Part shown: piece after piece, positions 35,580-44,263 of the stretch
How the letters are laid out: the number at the start of each line of letters is the position of its first letter
Position numbering within the stretch: position 1 is the stretch's first letter
From: Cardiobacterium valvarum
GTDB lineage: Bacteria > Pseudomonadota > Gammaproteobacteria > Cardiobacteriales > Cardiobacteriaceae
Direction: 5' to 3'
Length of the DNA: 64,000 bases
Assembly: GCF_900460955.1 (NCBI RefSeq)
Contig: NZ_UFUW01000001.1
Span: 2,279,001 to 2,343,000, forward strand
Made by a program: the position numbers and the translations under genes
The notes under the pieces: generated by a model
Told to the model about the DNA's origin: nothing
Databases searched by the model: none
Seen by the model: only the letters and a program-made list of their open reading frames with translations

Positions 35580-36362
35580 TTATGCTTCAATGGGGCGTGT
35601 GCCGTGGCAGCGCGGGTATTTACTGCATCCGTAGAAGGCTTTGCCTGCATGGGGACCATTTTTGGCAATGCGCTTTTCCATTTTTCCACCGCAACGCGGG
35701 CAACGTGGTTCGTTGCGGATTTGTTCGATGTAAGCGATGTGGCGGGTGCAATTTTCTGCGCTATTTTCGAGGCGCAGTTTTTGGATGGCGGCGATGAGGC
35801 GCGGCAGTTCTGGCAACGGGATACGGGCTTCGCGCGGTTGTTTGATGTAGTTCAGATAGGCAGTACCGCCGTTGCAGACATTCGAGGGTAGTGGGGTCTT
35901 GATTTCGCTATCGCCAATAAAGACGATGACGGAGTGAACCAGGCTGTTGTCAAGATTCAGCGCGCTGGCGATAACCTGGCAATGTTTGTAGTTCTGGCGC
36001 AGCGGGTTTTGGAAGGTATATTTTTGTTTGTACAGGACTTGTGTCCATTGCTTGTCATATTCGTTGCCATAGATCCAGCCGCCCATGTTTTTAGTTTCGA
36101 TGATGTATAGGCCGTAGGGCGAGACAACAATGTGATCAATTTGGGTCGTGCCGCCATCCGGTAGGGGGATAAGGATGTTGTCCAGGCCGATGTGGTTTTC
36201 GTCCAATCCGATTTCGTTCAGGATGCTGATGCGACTTTCACCGATATTGCCCTTGTTTTTACGGCGGTGGGCAGGTTTGGTTTTGCCCGCCCCCGCAAGC
36301 AGGCCAAAGGCGGCACTGATGGCAAGTATCAGGGCGATGGCGATGATGGTCAGGGTATTCAT
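35580..36362 (-). CDS. Membrane-anchored NERD-domain protein with topoisomerase-type zinc ribbon
   Basis: ATG at 36362 gives 260 aa. An N-terminal membrane helix (about 3-25, TIIAIALILAISAAFGLLA) is followed by a NERD nuclease-related domain (about 38-150) with GNIGESRI, GGTTQIDHIVVSPYGLYIIE and TKNMGGWIYG. The D and E..K residues match the PD-(D/E)XK-like core. A C-terminal C4 zinc ribbon (CPRCGGKMEKRIAKNG, then FYGCSKYPRCHGT) resembles that of topoisomerase I. Function is unknown; DNA or RNA processing at the membrane is inference. It lies between parE and pilU on the same strand. Confidence 0.82.
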   Translation of the reverse strand: MNTLTIIAIALILAISAAFGLLAGAGKTKPAHRRKNKGNIGESRISILNEIGLDENHIGLDNILIPLPDGGTTQIDHIVVSPYGLYIIETKNMGGWIYGNEYDKQWTQVLYKQKYTFQNPLRQNYKHCQVIASALNLDNSLVHSVIVFIGDSEIKTPLPSNVCNGGTAYLNYIKQPREARIPLPELPRLIAAIQKLRLENSAENCTRHIAYIEQIRNEPRCPRCGGKMEKRIAKNGPHAGKAFYGCSKYPRCHGTRPIEA

Positions 36363-36483
36363 GTGGGGTGGCTGGATGGTGTGGTTGCGATGCTGTTCTT
36401 CCCCGCTGGCGGGGCGGGGATTATAAACGGCAAAGGCAGGCGCTGCCGCCTGCCTTGTCTGTATTCGCGATGTGATTTGTCGC

Positions 36484-37782
36484 TTAGAGTTTGCCTTCGC
36501 GTTTGAGACGTTCGCGTTCTTCGCGGTCTTTGCGCATGAGTTCGCGAGAGAGCGCATCGTCGCTCTTGACCGAGAAGATTTCGCCGCGTGATTGCATTTC
36601 CGGCGGCAGGCGGCGGTTCGATTGGGCGCGCAGGCGGATACGGAAGTTGTTTTCGGATTCGACGTAGTTGATGGCGTCCTGGAAGGAGATAACGCCGGAT
36701 TCGTACAATTCGAAGATGCTGTGGTCGAAGGTGAAAACACCTTCTGCCGGGTTGCCGCGTTCCATCGCCTCAGGGATGGATCCAAGATCGCCTTCGGAGA
36801 TAAGGTGGCTGATGTACGGGGTGTTCATCATCATTTCCATCGCCACAATCCGTCCCGGGCGGTCAGAGCGGGGCAGGAGACGCTGCGAGATGAGGCAGTG
36901 CAGGTTCTCCGCAAGTTCTGGCTGGATTTGGTGCCGCTGTTCGCGCGGGAAAAAGTTGTAGATACGTTCCAAGCCTTGCACAGAGTTGGTGGCGTGCAGG
37001 GTGGCGAGGCACAAGTGACCGGTTTCGGCGAAGTGCATCGCGTATTGCATGGTGTCAATATCGCGGATTTCCCCGATGAGGATGACGTCTGGCGCCTGAC
37101 GCAACGAGTTTTTCAGGGCCATACCGTAGGAAGCGGTGTCAATGCCGACTTCGCGCTGGATAACCACGGATTTTTTCGGCTTGTGCACGAATTCGATCGG
37201 GTCTTCGACGGTGATGATGTGGTTCTGCGAGTTTTCGTTACGGTGGTCAATCATTGAGGCGAGGGTGGTAGATTTACCGTTACCGGTTGCCCCGATAACG
37301 ATAACGAGACCACGCTTGACCATCGAGATTTTTTTCAGGATATCCGGCACCGGCAGTTCGAGGTCATCCAGTTTCGGGATGTTCGCCGGGATCAGACGTA
37401 GCACCAGGCCGGGCATGTTTTTTTGCAGATAGACGTTAACCCGCAGGTAGGTGACATTCGGCACTTCCACCATCATGTTGAGTTCGTGCGTGCGCAGGAA
37501 TTCGTTATAGGCTTCAGGGCGCGCAATCACTTCAATGAGATTATAGACGTCGCCTTCTTCCATGAATTTTTTAGTGTAGTTCAGCTGGCCGTCGGTCTTG
37601 ATGCTGATGTAGTTCTCGGTGTTGATGAAGATATCCGAGGCGTTTTTTTCGGCGGCGTGTGCCACCAGTTTGTCAAACATCGGCCGCAGGTCTTCGCGCG
37701 GCATGCTGGTTTTTTTCTGCGCGATGTCAGCGCGGCTGATCGGCGTGAGGATAGTGGGGGAATCGAGGGATACGGCTTCCAT
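36484..37782 (-). CDS. pilU: Type IV pilus retraction ATPase PilU
   Basis: This 432-aa protein has the PilT/PilU plan: an N-terminal PAS-like domain with KNASDIFINTENYISIKTDG, Walker A in GATGNGKSTTLASMIDH, the Asp box (IITVEDPIEFVH), the Walker B region (DVILIGEIRDIDTMQYA) and the His box (FAETGHLCLATLHATNS). The charged, extended C-terminus (MRKDREERERLKREGKL) and variant Walker A fit PilU rather than PilT. PilU assists PilT in pilus retraction and twitching. It follows pilT by 17 bp. Confidence 0.92.
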   Translation of the reverse strand: MEAVSLDSPTILTPISRADIAQKKTSMPREDLRPMFDKLVAHAAEKNASDIFINTENYISIKTDGQLNYTKKFMEEGDVYNLIEVIARPEAYNEFLRTHELNMMVEVPNVTYLRVNVYLQKNMPGLVLRLIPANIPKLDDLELPVPDILKKISMVKRGLVIVIGATGNGKSTTLASMIDHRNENSQNHIITVEDPIEFVHKPKKSVVIQREVGIDTASYGMALKNSLRQAPDVILIGEIRDIDTMQYAMHFAETGHLCLATLHATNSVQGLERIYNFFPREQRHQIQPELAENLHCLISQRLLPRSDRPGRIVAMEMMMNTPYISHLISEGDLGSIPEAMERGNPAEGVFTFDHSIFELYESGVISFQDAINYVESENNFRIRLRAQSNRRLPPEMQSRGEIFSVKSDDALSRELMRKDREERERLKREGKL

Positions 37783-37799
37783 GGGGCAACTCCGTCGGT

Positions 37800-38870
37800 T
37801 TATCCGTGGGTAAAGAGGGTTTTGTCGTGCGCTTTGGCGGCAGCGGTCTGTCTGTCGATAAGGCCCTGGGCAACGAGGCGTTGCAGGGACTGGTCAAGGG
37901 TCTGCATACCGTACTGCGCACCGGTCTGGATAGCGGAATAAATCTGGGCGATTTTGTCTTCGCGAATGAGGTTTTTTACCGCCGAAGTGGCAACGAGGAT
38001 TTCGTGTGCCGCGACCCGGCCACCGGCGATTTTTTTCAGAAGCGTCTGGGCAATGACCGCTCGCAGTGATTCAGACAGCATTGAGCGCACCAGTTGTTTT
38101 TCTTCGCCGGGGAAGACGTCGATAATCCGGTCGATGGTTTTTGCAGCGGAGGAGGTGTGCAGGGTGCCGAACACCAAGTGCCCGGTTTCTGATGCAGTCA
38201 GCGCGAGGCGGATGGTTTCCAAGTCACGCAACTCACCGACGAGGATGATGTCCGGGTCTTCCCGCAGTGCCGCGCGCAGGGCGTTGTTGAAGCTCTTGGT
38301 ATCACGGTGCACTTCCCGCTGGTTAACCAGGCATTTCTTCGATTCGTGCACGAATTCGATCGGGTCTTCGATGGTAAGAATGTGTTCGTGGCGATGGTTA
38401 TTGATGTGATCCAGCATCGCGGCAAGCGTGGTGGATTTACCGGAACCGGTCGGCCCTGTCACCAGCACCAAACCACGCGGCACATCAATGATGTCCACGA
38501 ATTTTTCCGGCGCTTTCAGATCTTCCAGCGACAGCACACGGCTGGGGATAACCCGGAACACCACAGCGAGACCACGGTTCTGGTTGAAGACGTTCACCCG
38601 GAAACGAGCGATCCCTTTGACTTCCGTGGAAAAGTCCGCTTCCCAGTGTTCTTCAAAGTCCTTGACCTGGGTATCGGTCATGATCGAATAAATCATGTCG
38701 CGCAACTGCTGGCGGTCAAGCGGCGGCAGGTTAAGACGCTTGATATCGCCATCCACCCGGATCATCGGCGGCAGTTCGGAGCTGAGGTGCAAGTCAGACG
38801 CTTTCTGTTTGTCGGTAAAACGCAACAGGTCATCCAGCTTGGCTTCATTCTTTTCTTTTTCAATATTCAT
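37800..38870 (-). CDS. pilT: Type IV pilus retraction ATPase PilT
   Basis: ATG at 38870 (MNIEKEKNEAKLDDLLRF) is preceded by AAAAGGA; a TTG six codons upstream is less likely. The 356-aa product has KASDLHLSSELPPMIRVDGD, Walker A GPTGSGKSTT, ILTIEDPIEFVHESKK, Walker B DIILVGELRDLETIRLAL, ETGHLVFGTLHTSSA and the C-terminal AVKNLIREDKIAQIYSAIQT, which matches the AIRNLIRE retraction motif of PilT. It powers pilus retraction for twitching and DNA uptake. It forms a pilT-pilU operon. Confidence 0.95.
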   Translation of the reverse strand: MNIEKEKNEAKLDDLLRFTDKQKASDLHLSSELPPMIRVDGDIKRLNLPPLDRQQLRDMIYSIMTDTQVKDFEEHWEADFSTEVKGIARFRVNVFNQNRGLAVVFRVIPSRVLSLEDLKAPEKFVDIIDVPRGLVLVTGPTGSGKSTTLAAMLDHINNHRHEHILTIEDPIEFVHESKKCLVNQREVHRDTKSFNNALRAALREDPDIILVGELRDLETIRLALTASETGHLVFGTLHTSSAAKTIDRIIDVFPGEEKQLVRSMLSESLRAVIAQTLLKKIAGGRVAAHEILVATSAVKNLIREDKIAQIYSAIQTGAQYGMQTLDQSLQRLVAQGLIDRQTAAAKAHDKTLFTHG

Positions 38871-38969
38871 GACAACATCCTTTTCCAATTCTTAAAAAAT
38901 ATCAAGGTGCATATATTACCGCAAAACGCCGTAAAACAAAGCCAAACTTCCGCTCACACAGGGCAAACA

Positions 38970-38978
38970 TGGTAAGAT
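38970..38978 (+). promoter_or_regulatory. Extended -10 promoter candidate for proC
   Basis: TGGTAAGAT matches an extended -10 (TGn plus TAAGAT), 50 bp before the proC ATG in the pilT-proC divergent region; no clear -35. Confidence 0.35.
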
Positions 38979-39028
38979 TCGCGCCGTTACGCCTCTCCCG
39001 ACCAGAACAAACATTACAGGATATACAC

Positions 39029-39871
39029 ATGGCCACAACCATCGGATTCCTCGGTGCCGGCCACCTCGGTTCCGCAATCATCAGCGGTATGCTTGCCGAC
39101 GGTGCTAACGGCTTCTCGGCCAAACACATTCATGCCACCTGCAAAAGCGCCGCAAGTGCTGCTTACCTCAAACAGGCACATGGCATCAACGCCCATACTG
39201 ACAACCGTAAGCTCGTCGCCGATAGTGATTACATCATCCTTGGCGTCAAACCCGTGCAGATGAAAGCAGTGCTGGACGAACTTGCTGACTGCAATCTCGA
39301 CGACAAAATCATCATCACCCTCGCTGCCGGCATCCGCATTGAGCACTACCGTCGCATCCTCGGCGACGATGCCATCATCATCCGCGCCATGCCGAACGTC
39401 GCCGCCTCACGCCAGGCCTCGCTTACCGGTATATATAGTGATGACGACCTTGACCCCAGCGAAGAAGACCTCATTAACGCCGTCTTCACCGCCATTGGCG
39501 AAACCGCCTGGCTGGACGACGAAACCCAAATTGACGGCATCACGGCACTTTCCGGCAGCGGCATCGCCTACTTCTTCCGCCTGATGCAGGCGATGCTGGA
39601 CGCAGGCGAACGCTACGGCTTCGAGCGTGACGAACTCTACGACATCATCACCTGGACAGCCGTCGGCGCGGGTACCCTCGCCCTGGATAACGACCATACC
39701 CCGCCCGAATTTGCCGACTACTGCCAAAAAATTGCCGTCCCGGGCGGTACCACCGAAGCAGCGCTTGCCGTTTTCGACCGTGCCAAACTCGATACCATTG
39801 TGGACGATGCCATGACCGCCGTTGCCGCCCGCAGCCGCGCCATTGCCGACGAACTCACCAAAGACTGGTAA
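39029..39871 (+). CDS. proC: Pyrroline-5-carboxylate reductase
   Basis: ProC makes proline from pyrroline-5-carboxylate with NAD(P)H. The start at 39029 (MATTIGFLGAGHLGSAIISG) places the Rossmann motif at the N-terminus and gives 280 aa; an earlier start at 38969 lies over the promoter. Family signatures are ILGVKPVQMKAVL, RAMPNVAASRQASLTGIY and ALSGSGIAYFFRLMQAMLDA. C-terminal VPGGTTEAALAVFD is the P5CR signature. It starts the proC-yggT-yggU-mnmG series. Confidence 0.95.
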   Translation: MATTIGFLGAGHLGSAIISGMLADGANGFSAKHIHATCKSAASAAYLKQAHGINAHTDNRKLVADSDYIILGVKPVQMKAVLDELADCNLDDKIIITLAAGIRIEHYRRILGDDAIIIRAMPNVAASRQASLTGIYSDDDLDPSEEDLINAVFTAIGETAWLDDETQIDGITALSGSGIAYFFRLMQAMLDAGERYGFERDELYDIITWTAVGAGTLALDNDHTPPEFADYCQKIAVPGGTTEAALAVFDRAKLDTIVDDAMTAVAARSRAIADELTKDW

Positions 39872-39875
39872 ACCC

Positions 39876-40406
39876 ATGCAAAACATCCTTCTCTTCATCA
39901 GCAAACTCCTCATCGCCCTCTTCCTTATCCGCTTCCACGCCAACCTCTACCGCCTCGGCTTTAACCCGTTGGCGCAGCAGTTAAACCGCCACACCGACCC
40001 GCTGGTGCTGCCCTTCCGCAAACTTCTGCCGCCTTCGCGTTACGACTTTGGCGCACTTGCTGTCGCCGGCATCATCGCCCTGGCTATCTCCCTCGTCTTC
40101 ACCGCTGCGATACACGCCTCCTTCGGTGTCTTCATCGCCCTGTTCCTCACCCTCATCATCAACACCTGGCTGAACACCATCTTCTACGCCATCCTCATCA
40201 TCGTCATCGGTTCCTGGCTGCAAACCGACCCACGCCAGCCGGTGATGCAAATCGCCCTCGCCTGCGCTGACTGGCTCATGGCACCACTGCGCCGCATCAT
40301 CCCCCCCGTTGGCATGATTGACTTCACCCCGATGGCGGCGCTTTTCATCCTCTATCTCGCGCAAAACGGCATCAACCGCCTCCTCCTCGGCGGACTTATC
40401 GGCTAA
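39876..40406 (+). CDS. yggT: YggT family membrane protein
   Basis: ATG at 39876, 4 bp after proC, gives 176 aa with two YggT repeats, each a pair of membrane helices followed by a polar loop (RLGFNPLAQQLNRHTDPLVL.FRKLLPP and MAPLRRIIPPVGMIDFTPM). The family is linked to osmotic tolerance and, in some bacteria, cell division, but its biochemical role is unclear. proC-yggT-yggU is a conserved order in gammaproteobacteria. Confidence 0.9.
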   Translation: MQNILLFISKLLIALFLIRFHANLYRLGFNPLAQQLNRHTDPLVLPFRKLLPPSRYDFGALAVAGIIALAISLVFTAAIHASFGVFIALFLTLIINTWLNTIFYAILIIVIGSWLQTDPRQPVMQIALACADWLMAPLRRIIPPVGMIDFTPMAALFILYLAQNGINRLLLGGLIG

Positions 40407-40699
40407 TGGCTGCCGCACACTGGCAGGCGGATACCCTCATCCTTGCTGTGAAAATCACCGCTCGCGCCAGCCGCGACCAATACCAGGGCATCCATGACGA
40501 CCGCCACAAAATCGCCATTACTACCGCCCCCGAAGACGGTAAAGCCAACGCCTACCTCTGCCGCTGGCTAGCCGAACAATTCGGCGTGAGCAAACGCGCC
40601 GTGAACGTGCAAAGCGGCGAACGCAGCCCGTTAAAAATCCTTGCCATCACCGCGCCGCAAAAACTCCCTGCCGACTGGCAACTACCCGCCCAACCCTGA
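40406..40699 (+). CDS. yggU: DUF167 family protein YggU
   Basis: The start overlaps the yggT stop (TAATG). The 97-aa product shows the DUF167 fold: LAVKITARASRDQYQGIHDD, APEDGKANAYLCRWLAEQFG and VNVQSGERSPLKIL. The structure is known for the family but no function is established. It ends 3 bp before mnmG. Confidence 0.9.
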   Translation: MAAAHWQADTLILAVKITARASRDQYQGIHDDRHKIAITTAPEDGKANAYLCRWLAEQFGVSKRAVNVQSGERSPLKILAITAPQKLPADWQLPAQP

Positions 40700-40702
40700 C
40701 AT

Positions 40703-42556
40703 ATGCAATCCCCCTACACCTACCAAGTCCTCGTTATCGGTGGCGGACACGCCGGCGTCGAAGCCGCCTGCGCTGCCGCCCGCATGGGCGTCCGCACCCT
40801 GCTCCTCACCCACAACATCGAAACCATCGGGCAAATGAGCTGCAACCCTGCCATCGGCGGCATAGGCAAAGGCCACCTCGTCAAAGAAATTGACGCCTTA
40901 GGCGGCATCATGGCACGCGCTGCCGATCGCGCCGGCATCCAGTGGCGCATCCTCAACCGCCGCAAAGGCCCCGCCGTGCGCGCCACCCGCGCCCAGGCCG
41001 ACCGTAACCTCTACAAAAGCGCCGTGCGCGAAATGGTTGAAAACCAGCCCAACCTCGACATCTTTCAGGCAGCCGTTACCGACCTCATCATCGAAAACGG
41101 GCGCATACGCGGTGTGCGCACCCAACAACACATCAACTACCGCGCCGAAACTGTAATCCTCACCACCGGCACCTTCCTCGGCGGCAAAATCCATATCGGC
41201 CTGAACAGTTTCCCCGGTGGCCGTGCCGGCGATCCACCTGCGAACGAACTCGCCACCCGTCTGCATGACCTGCCGTTCAACCTCGCACGCATGAAAACCG
41301 GCACCCCGCCGCGTCTTGACGCGCGCACCGTCGATTACAGCCGCATGGAAGCCCAGCCTGGCGATACCCCAGTACCCGTCTTCTCCTACCTTGGCAGTGC
41401 CAGCGAACACCCGCGTCAAGTCAACTGCCACATTACCCGCACCAACGAACGCACCCACGACATCATCCGCGCCTACATCGACCAGGCTCCCATGTATGCC
41501 GGTGTCATCAAAGACGCCTACGGCCCGCGCTACTGCCCGTCCATCGAAGACAAAATCATGCGCTTCGCCGACAAAACCAGCCACCAAATCTTCATCGAAC
41601 CCGAAAGCCTGACTACCGGCGAACTTTACCCGAACGGCGTCTCCACCAGCCTGCCCTTTGAGGCGCAAATTGCCTACATCAACAGCATCGCCGGCCTCGA
41701 ACACGCGCGCATCACCCGCCCCGGCTACGCCATCGAATACGACTTCTTCGACCCGCAAGACCTCGAGCACACTCTGGAAAGCCGCCACATCCAGAACCTC
41801 TACCTCGCCGGACAAGTCAATGGCACCACCGGCTACGAAGAAGCGGGTGCCCAGGGCCTGCTTGCCGGTATCAACGCCGCCCTGCGCGTGCAGAACCACG
41901 AACCCTGGTACCCCGAACGCGAAGAAGCCTACCTCGGCGTCCTCATTGACGACCTCATCACCCAGGGCACACGCGAACCCTACCGCATGTTCACCAGCCG
42001 TGCCGAACACCGCCTGCTCCTGCGCGAAGACAACGCCGACGCCCGCCTCACCCCCACTGGCTACCGGCTTGGCTGCGTGGACGAACACCGTTACAGCCAC
42101 TACCGCCGCAAAGAAGAAGCCGTTGCCCGCGAACAAGAGCGCCTGCGCCACACCCACATCAGCCCGGCGCACCTCGCGGGCATCAGCCAGAAAACCAGCG
42201 CCGCCGAACTGCTGAAACGACCTGAATACGACTACGCCCAACTCGCCGCCCTGCCCAGCTTTGATGCCCCGCCGCTGGATGATGCCGTCATCGAACAAAT
42301 CGACATCGCCGCCAAATACGCGGGCTATATTGAGCGTCAACAACACGAAGTTGAAAAACTCAAAAACAACCGTGCGCACAAACTGCCACGCCCCTGTGAT
42401 TACCGCGCCATCCACGGCCTCTCGGCGGAAGTCGCGGAAAAACTGGATAAAATCCAGCCGGAAAACCTCGACCAGGCCGCGCGCATCCCCGGCGTTACTC
42501 CGGCGGCACTGTCCATCCTCCTCATCCACCTCAAAAAACACCCGCAGCCCAAATAA
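40703..42556 (+). CDS. mnmG: tRNA uridine-5-carboxymethylaminomethyl modification enzyme MnmG (GidA)
   Basis: MnmG with MnmE installs the 5-carboxymethylaminomethyl group at wobble U34 of several tRNAs. This 617-aa protein has the FAD-binding [17 protein letters not shown], the family signature [20 protein letters not shown] and [17 protein letters not shown]. It also has the second GidA signature region ([21 protein letters not shown]) and a C-terminal helical domain ending [16 protein letters not shown]. The length is near E. coli MnmG (629 aa). rsmG (gidB), often next, is absent. Confidence 0.97.
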   Translation: MQSPYTYQVLVIGGGHAGVEAACAAARMGVRTLLLTHNIETIGQMSCNPAIGGIGKGHLVKEIDALGGIMARAADRAGIQWRILNRRKGPAVRATRAQADRNLYKSAVREMVENQPNLDIFQAAVTDLIIENGRIRGVRTQQHINYRAETVILTTGTFLGGKIHIGLNSFPGGRAGDPPANELATRLHDLPFNLARMKTGTPPRLDARTVDYSRMEAQPGDTPVPVFSYLGSASEHPRQVNCHITRTNERTHDIIRAYIDQAPMYAGVIKDAYGPRYCPSIEDKIMRFADKTSHQIFIEPESLTTGELYPNGVSTSLPFEAQIAYINSIAGLEHARITRPGYAIEYDFFDPQDLEHTLESRHIQNLYLAGQVNGTTGYEEAGAQGLLAGINAALRVQNHEPWYPEREEAYLGVLIDDLITQGTREPYRMFTSRAEHRLLLREDNADARLTPTGYRLGCVDEHRYSHYRRKEEAVAREQERLRHTHISPAHLAGISQKTSAAELLKRPEYDYAQLAALPSFDAPPLDDAVIEQIDIAAKYAGYIERQQHEVEKLKNNRAHKLPRPCDYRAIHGLSAEVAEKLDKIQPENLDQAARIPGVTPAALSILLIHLKKHPQPK

Positions 42557-42565
42557 GGAACCTTC

Positions 42566-42817
42566 ATGGCCATCAACGCAATCAAAGACCTCATCTTCGG
42601 CAACAGCGCGCCTGTACTCAACTGGCAAAAACTGAAAAGCCGCAACAACAAACACACCCCGGAACTCTACCGCACCCCCGTCCCCGGCGGCTGGCTAATC
42701 AGCCAAAGCGAAACCGGCGGCCTGGTGTACATCCCCGACCCCGACCACGAATGGGACGGCCACTCGCTGAAAACCAACAGCTACCTTGACGAAGAAGGAG
42801 ACAGTACCGATAACTAA
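42566..42817 (+). CDS. Small hypothetical protein co-transcribed with mnmG
   Basis: This 83-aa ORF starts 9 bp after mnmG with AAGGAACC upstream of the ATG, and ends just before a terminator. The protein (MAINAIKDLIFGNSAPVLNW, then PVPGGWLISQSETGGLVYIP, with an acidic tail) has no signal peptide, membrane segment or Cys. Codon use resembles its neighbours. I do not recognise the family. Tight spacing suggests it is really translated. Confidence 0.65.
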   Translation: MAINAIKDLIFGNSAPVLNWQKLKSRNNKHTPELYRTPVPGGWLISQSETGGLVYIPDPDHEWDGHSLKTNSYLDEEGDSTDN

Positions 42818-42837
42818 ATTCACCAACAACCACGCAT

Positions 42838-42867
42838 AAAAAAAGCCGCCGCCTGCGGTGGCTTTTG
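42838..42867 (+). terminator. Terminator of the proC-mnmG series
   Basis: AAAAGCCGCCGC / GCGGTGGCTTTT stem (one G-T pair), two-base loop, with a short T run; 20 bp after the small ORF. Confidence 0.8.
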
Positions 42868-42989
42868 CATCAAAGATGCCTATGACAAGCATCATCCAGG
42901 ATATTCACAAATAAAGAACAGAAGCTAAAAGAGTAGCGGCAAAAGCAAGGCAAAAGAAAATATTTTGATAAGTGACGTTTTTTTACAGG

Positions 42990-43015
42990 TAAAAAGAAAG
43001 CGCCTGATAGGCGCT
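42990..43015 (-). terminator. Terminator of the tRNA-Gly gene
   Basis: On the minus strand AGCGCCT / AGGCGCT (43015-43009 with 43005-42999), loop of 3, is followed by TTCTTTTT; it begins 12 bp after the tRNA 3' end. Confidence 0.8.
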
Positions 43016-43027
43016 GATAAGTGGGTG

Positions 43028-43101
43028 TGGAGCGGGTGAAGGGAATCGAACCCTCGTCGTAAGCTTGGGAAGCTTCTGCTCTACCATTGAGCTACACCCG
43101 C
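43028..43101 (-). tRNA. tRNA-Gly (anticodon CCC)
   Basis: A 74-nt cloverleaf with encoded CCA (43028-43030). The acceptor stem is GCGGGTG (43101-43095) / CACCCGC (43038-43032), with D stem GCTC/GAGC and T arm GGGTTCGATTCCC. The anticodon loop TTCCCAA has anticodon CCC at 43067-43069. It resembles E. coli glyU. The outermost pair of the anticodon stem is a G-A mismatch as I fold it. It reads GGG glycine codons. Confidence 0.95.
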
Positions 43102-43116
43102 CCGTGATGGGCGCGG

Positions 43117-43122
43117 ATTATA
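43117..43122 (-). promoter_or_regulatory. -10 box and GC-rich discriminator of the tRNA-Gly promoter
   Basis: On the minus strand TATAAT is followed by CCGCGCCC, a GC-rich discriminator typical of stringently controlled stable-RNA promoters, 15 bp before the mature 5' end. The -35 is not clear. Confidence 0.6.
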
Positions 43123-43229
43123 TAGTGGCCATTTTATGAAATCCATACGGGAAACCCGCTGCGCTGTATCTTTCTAGCGGTATGGATCTGCGTCTGGTAT
43201 TTGCGGATGGCAATCCTATGGCGGCATGA

Positions 43230-43247
43230 TTCGCCGGGCCCGGCGAA
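43230..43247. other. Perfect 18-bp palindrome downstream of ispA
   Basis: TTCGCCGGGCCCGGCGAA is an uninterrupted dyad with no loop, 38 bp beyond the ispA stop. With no spacer it suits protein binding or a cruciform better than a terminator. Confidence 0.6.
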
Positions 43248-43284
43248 GTGAAGCGATACAGCTCTGGGTTGTCAGTGCGACTAC

Positions 43285-44157
43285 TCAATTTTTTCGCCCG
43301 TCAATTATCGCCAACAGTGCCCGTAGATGTGGGGCGCCATCGGGTAGCCGTGTCGCCGCTGCGCGTGTCTGTTCGCTATATGTCATAAAAGCGGCGCGGG
43401 CGGTACCAAGGCCGAGCAGGGCGGGATAGGTATTTTTCCCTTGGACGGAGTCTTTACCAGCTGTTTTGCCGAGAGTAACACTATCGGCGGTCGCATCCAG
43501 GATGTCATCGGCGATTTGGTAGGCAATCCCGAGGGCGGTGCCTAGCGCGTCAAGAGCTGGGCGGTTCTCGTCGTAGTTAGCGGCCGGAATGGCGCCGCAG
43601 TGCAATGCGGCACGAATTAAGGCTCCGGTTTTGCCGGCGTGCACCGCTTGCAGTTCGTCCAGAGTCAAGCGGCTACCGGTTGCGATGATGTCGCGCATTT
43701 GTCCACCTACCATACCGCGCCAGCCGGCAGCGTTCGCCAGGATGCGAACTTGGGCTATTTGGGCGGCTGGCAGCAGCGGACTGGTCGCTAGGAGTTGAAA
43801 AGCAAGGGTGTTCAGGGCATCGCCGGCGAGGATAGCGGTCGCTTCGTCGAAGGCTTTGTGCGTGCTGGGACGGCCGCGTCGCAGGTCGTCGTCGTCCATC
43901 GCGGGCAGGTCGTCATGGATGAGTGAGTAGGCATGCAACGCTTCCAGAGCACAGGCGGCGGCATCCACTGCGTCCAGCGGCACGGCAAAGTCGTCCGCCG
44001 TCGCGTACACCAGCGCGGCACGCAGCCGCTTGCCGCCGCCAAGGGTGGCATAACGCATCGCGTCGGCAAGGCGTTCTCCGGCGGGCGGCAGGCAGGCGGC
44101 AAGGGCGATTTCGAGGCGGTTTTGGTAGGCGGCAAGCAGGTCGGACATGGTAGTCAT
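43285..44157 (-). CDS. ispA: Farnesyl diphosphate synthase (geranyltranstransferase)
   Basis: IspA condenses isopentenyl diphosphate with DMAPP/GPP to make farnesyl diphosphate for quinones and undecaprenyl carriers. The 290-aa protein has GGGKRLRAALVYA, the first Asp-rich motif in LIHDDLPAMDDDDLRRGRPS, and the second in YQIADDILDATAD. The chain-length region (ALEALHAYSLIHDD) fits a short-chain synthase. A second ATG three codons in (44148) is an equally possible start. The usual neighbours xseB and dxs are absent. It is divergent from the DAHP synthase gene. Confidence 0.93.
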   Translation of the reverse strand: MTTMSDLLAAYQNRLEIALAACLPPAGERLADAMRYATLGGGKRLRAALVYATADDFAVPLDAVDAAACALEALHAYSLIHDDLPAMDDDDLRRGRPSTHKAFDEATAILAGDALNTLAFQLLATSPLLPAAQIAQVRILANAAGWRGMVGGQMRDIIATGSRLTLDELQAVHAGKTGALIRAALHCGAIPAANYDENRPALDALGTALGIAYQIADDILDATADSVTLGKTAGKDSVQGKNTYPALLGLGTARAAFMTYSEQTRAAATRLPDGAPHLRALLAIIDGRKN

Positions 44158-44263
44158 GCGGTTGGGGAAAGCGGTGGATTGTACTGGAAATGCGTCGCCG
44201 CCCCTACCGTTGCCTACTTTTTTACGTTATCTTGCCAAACCCGATTTTTTTATGGAATGCACC

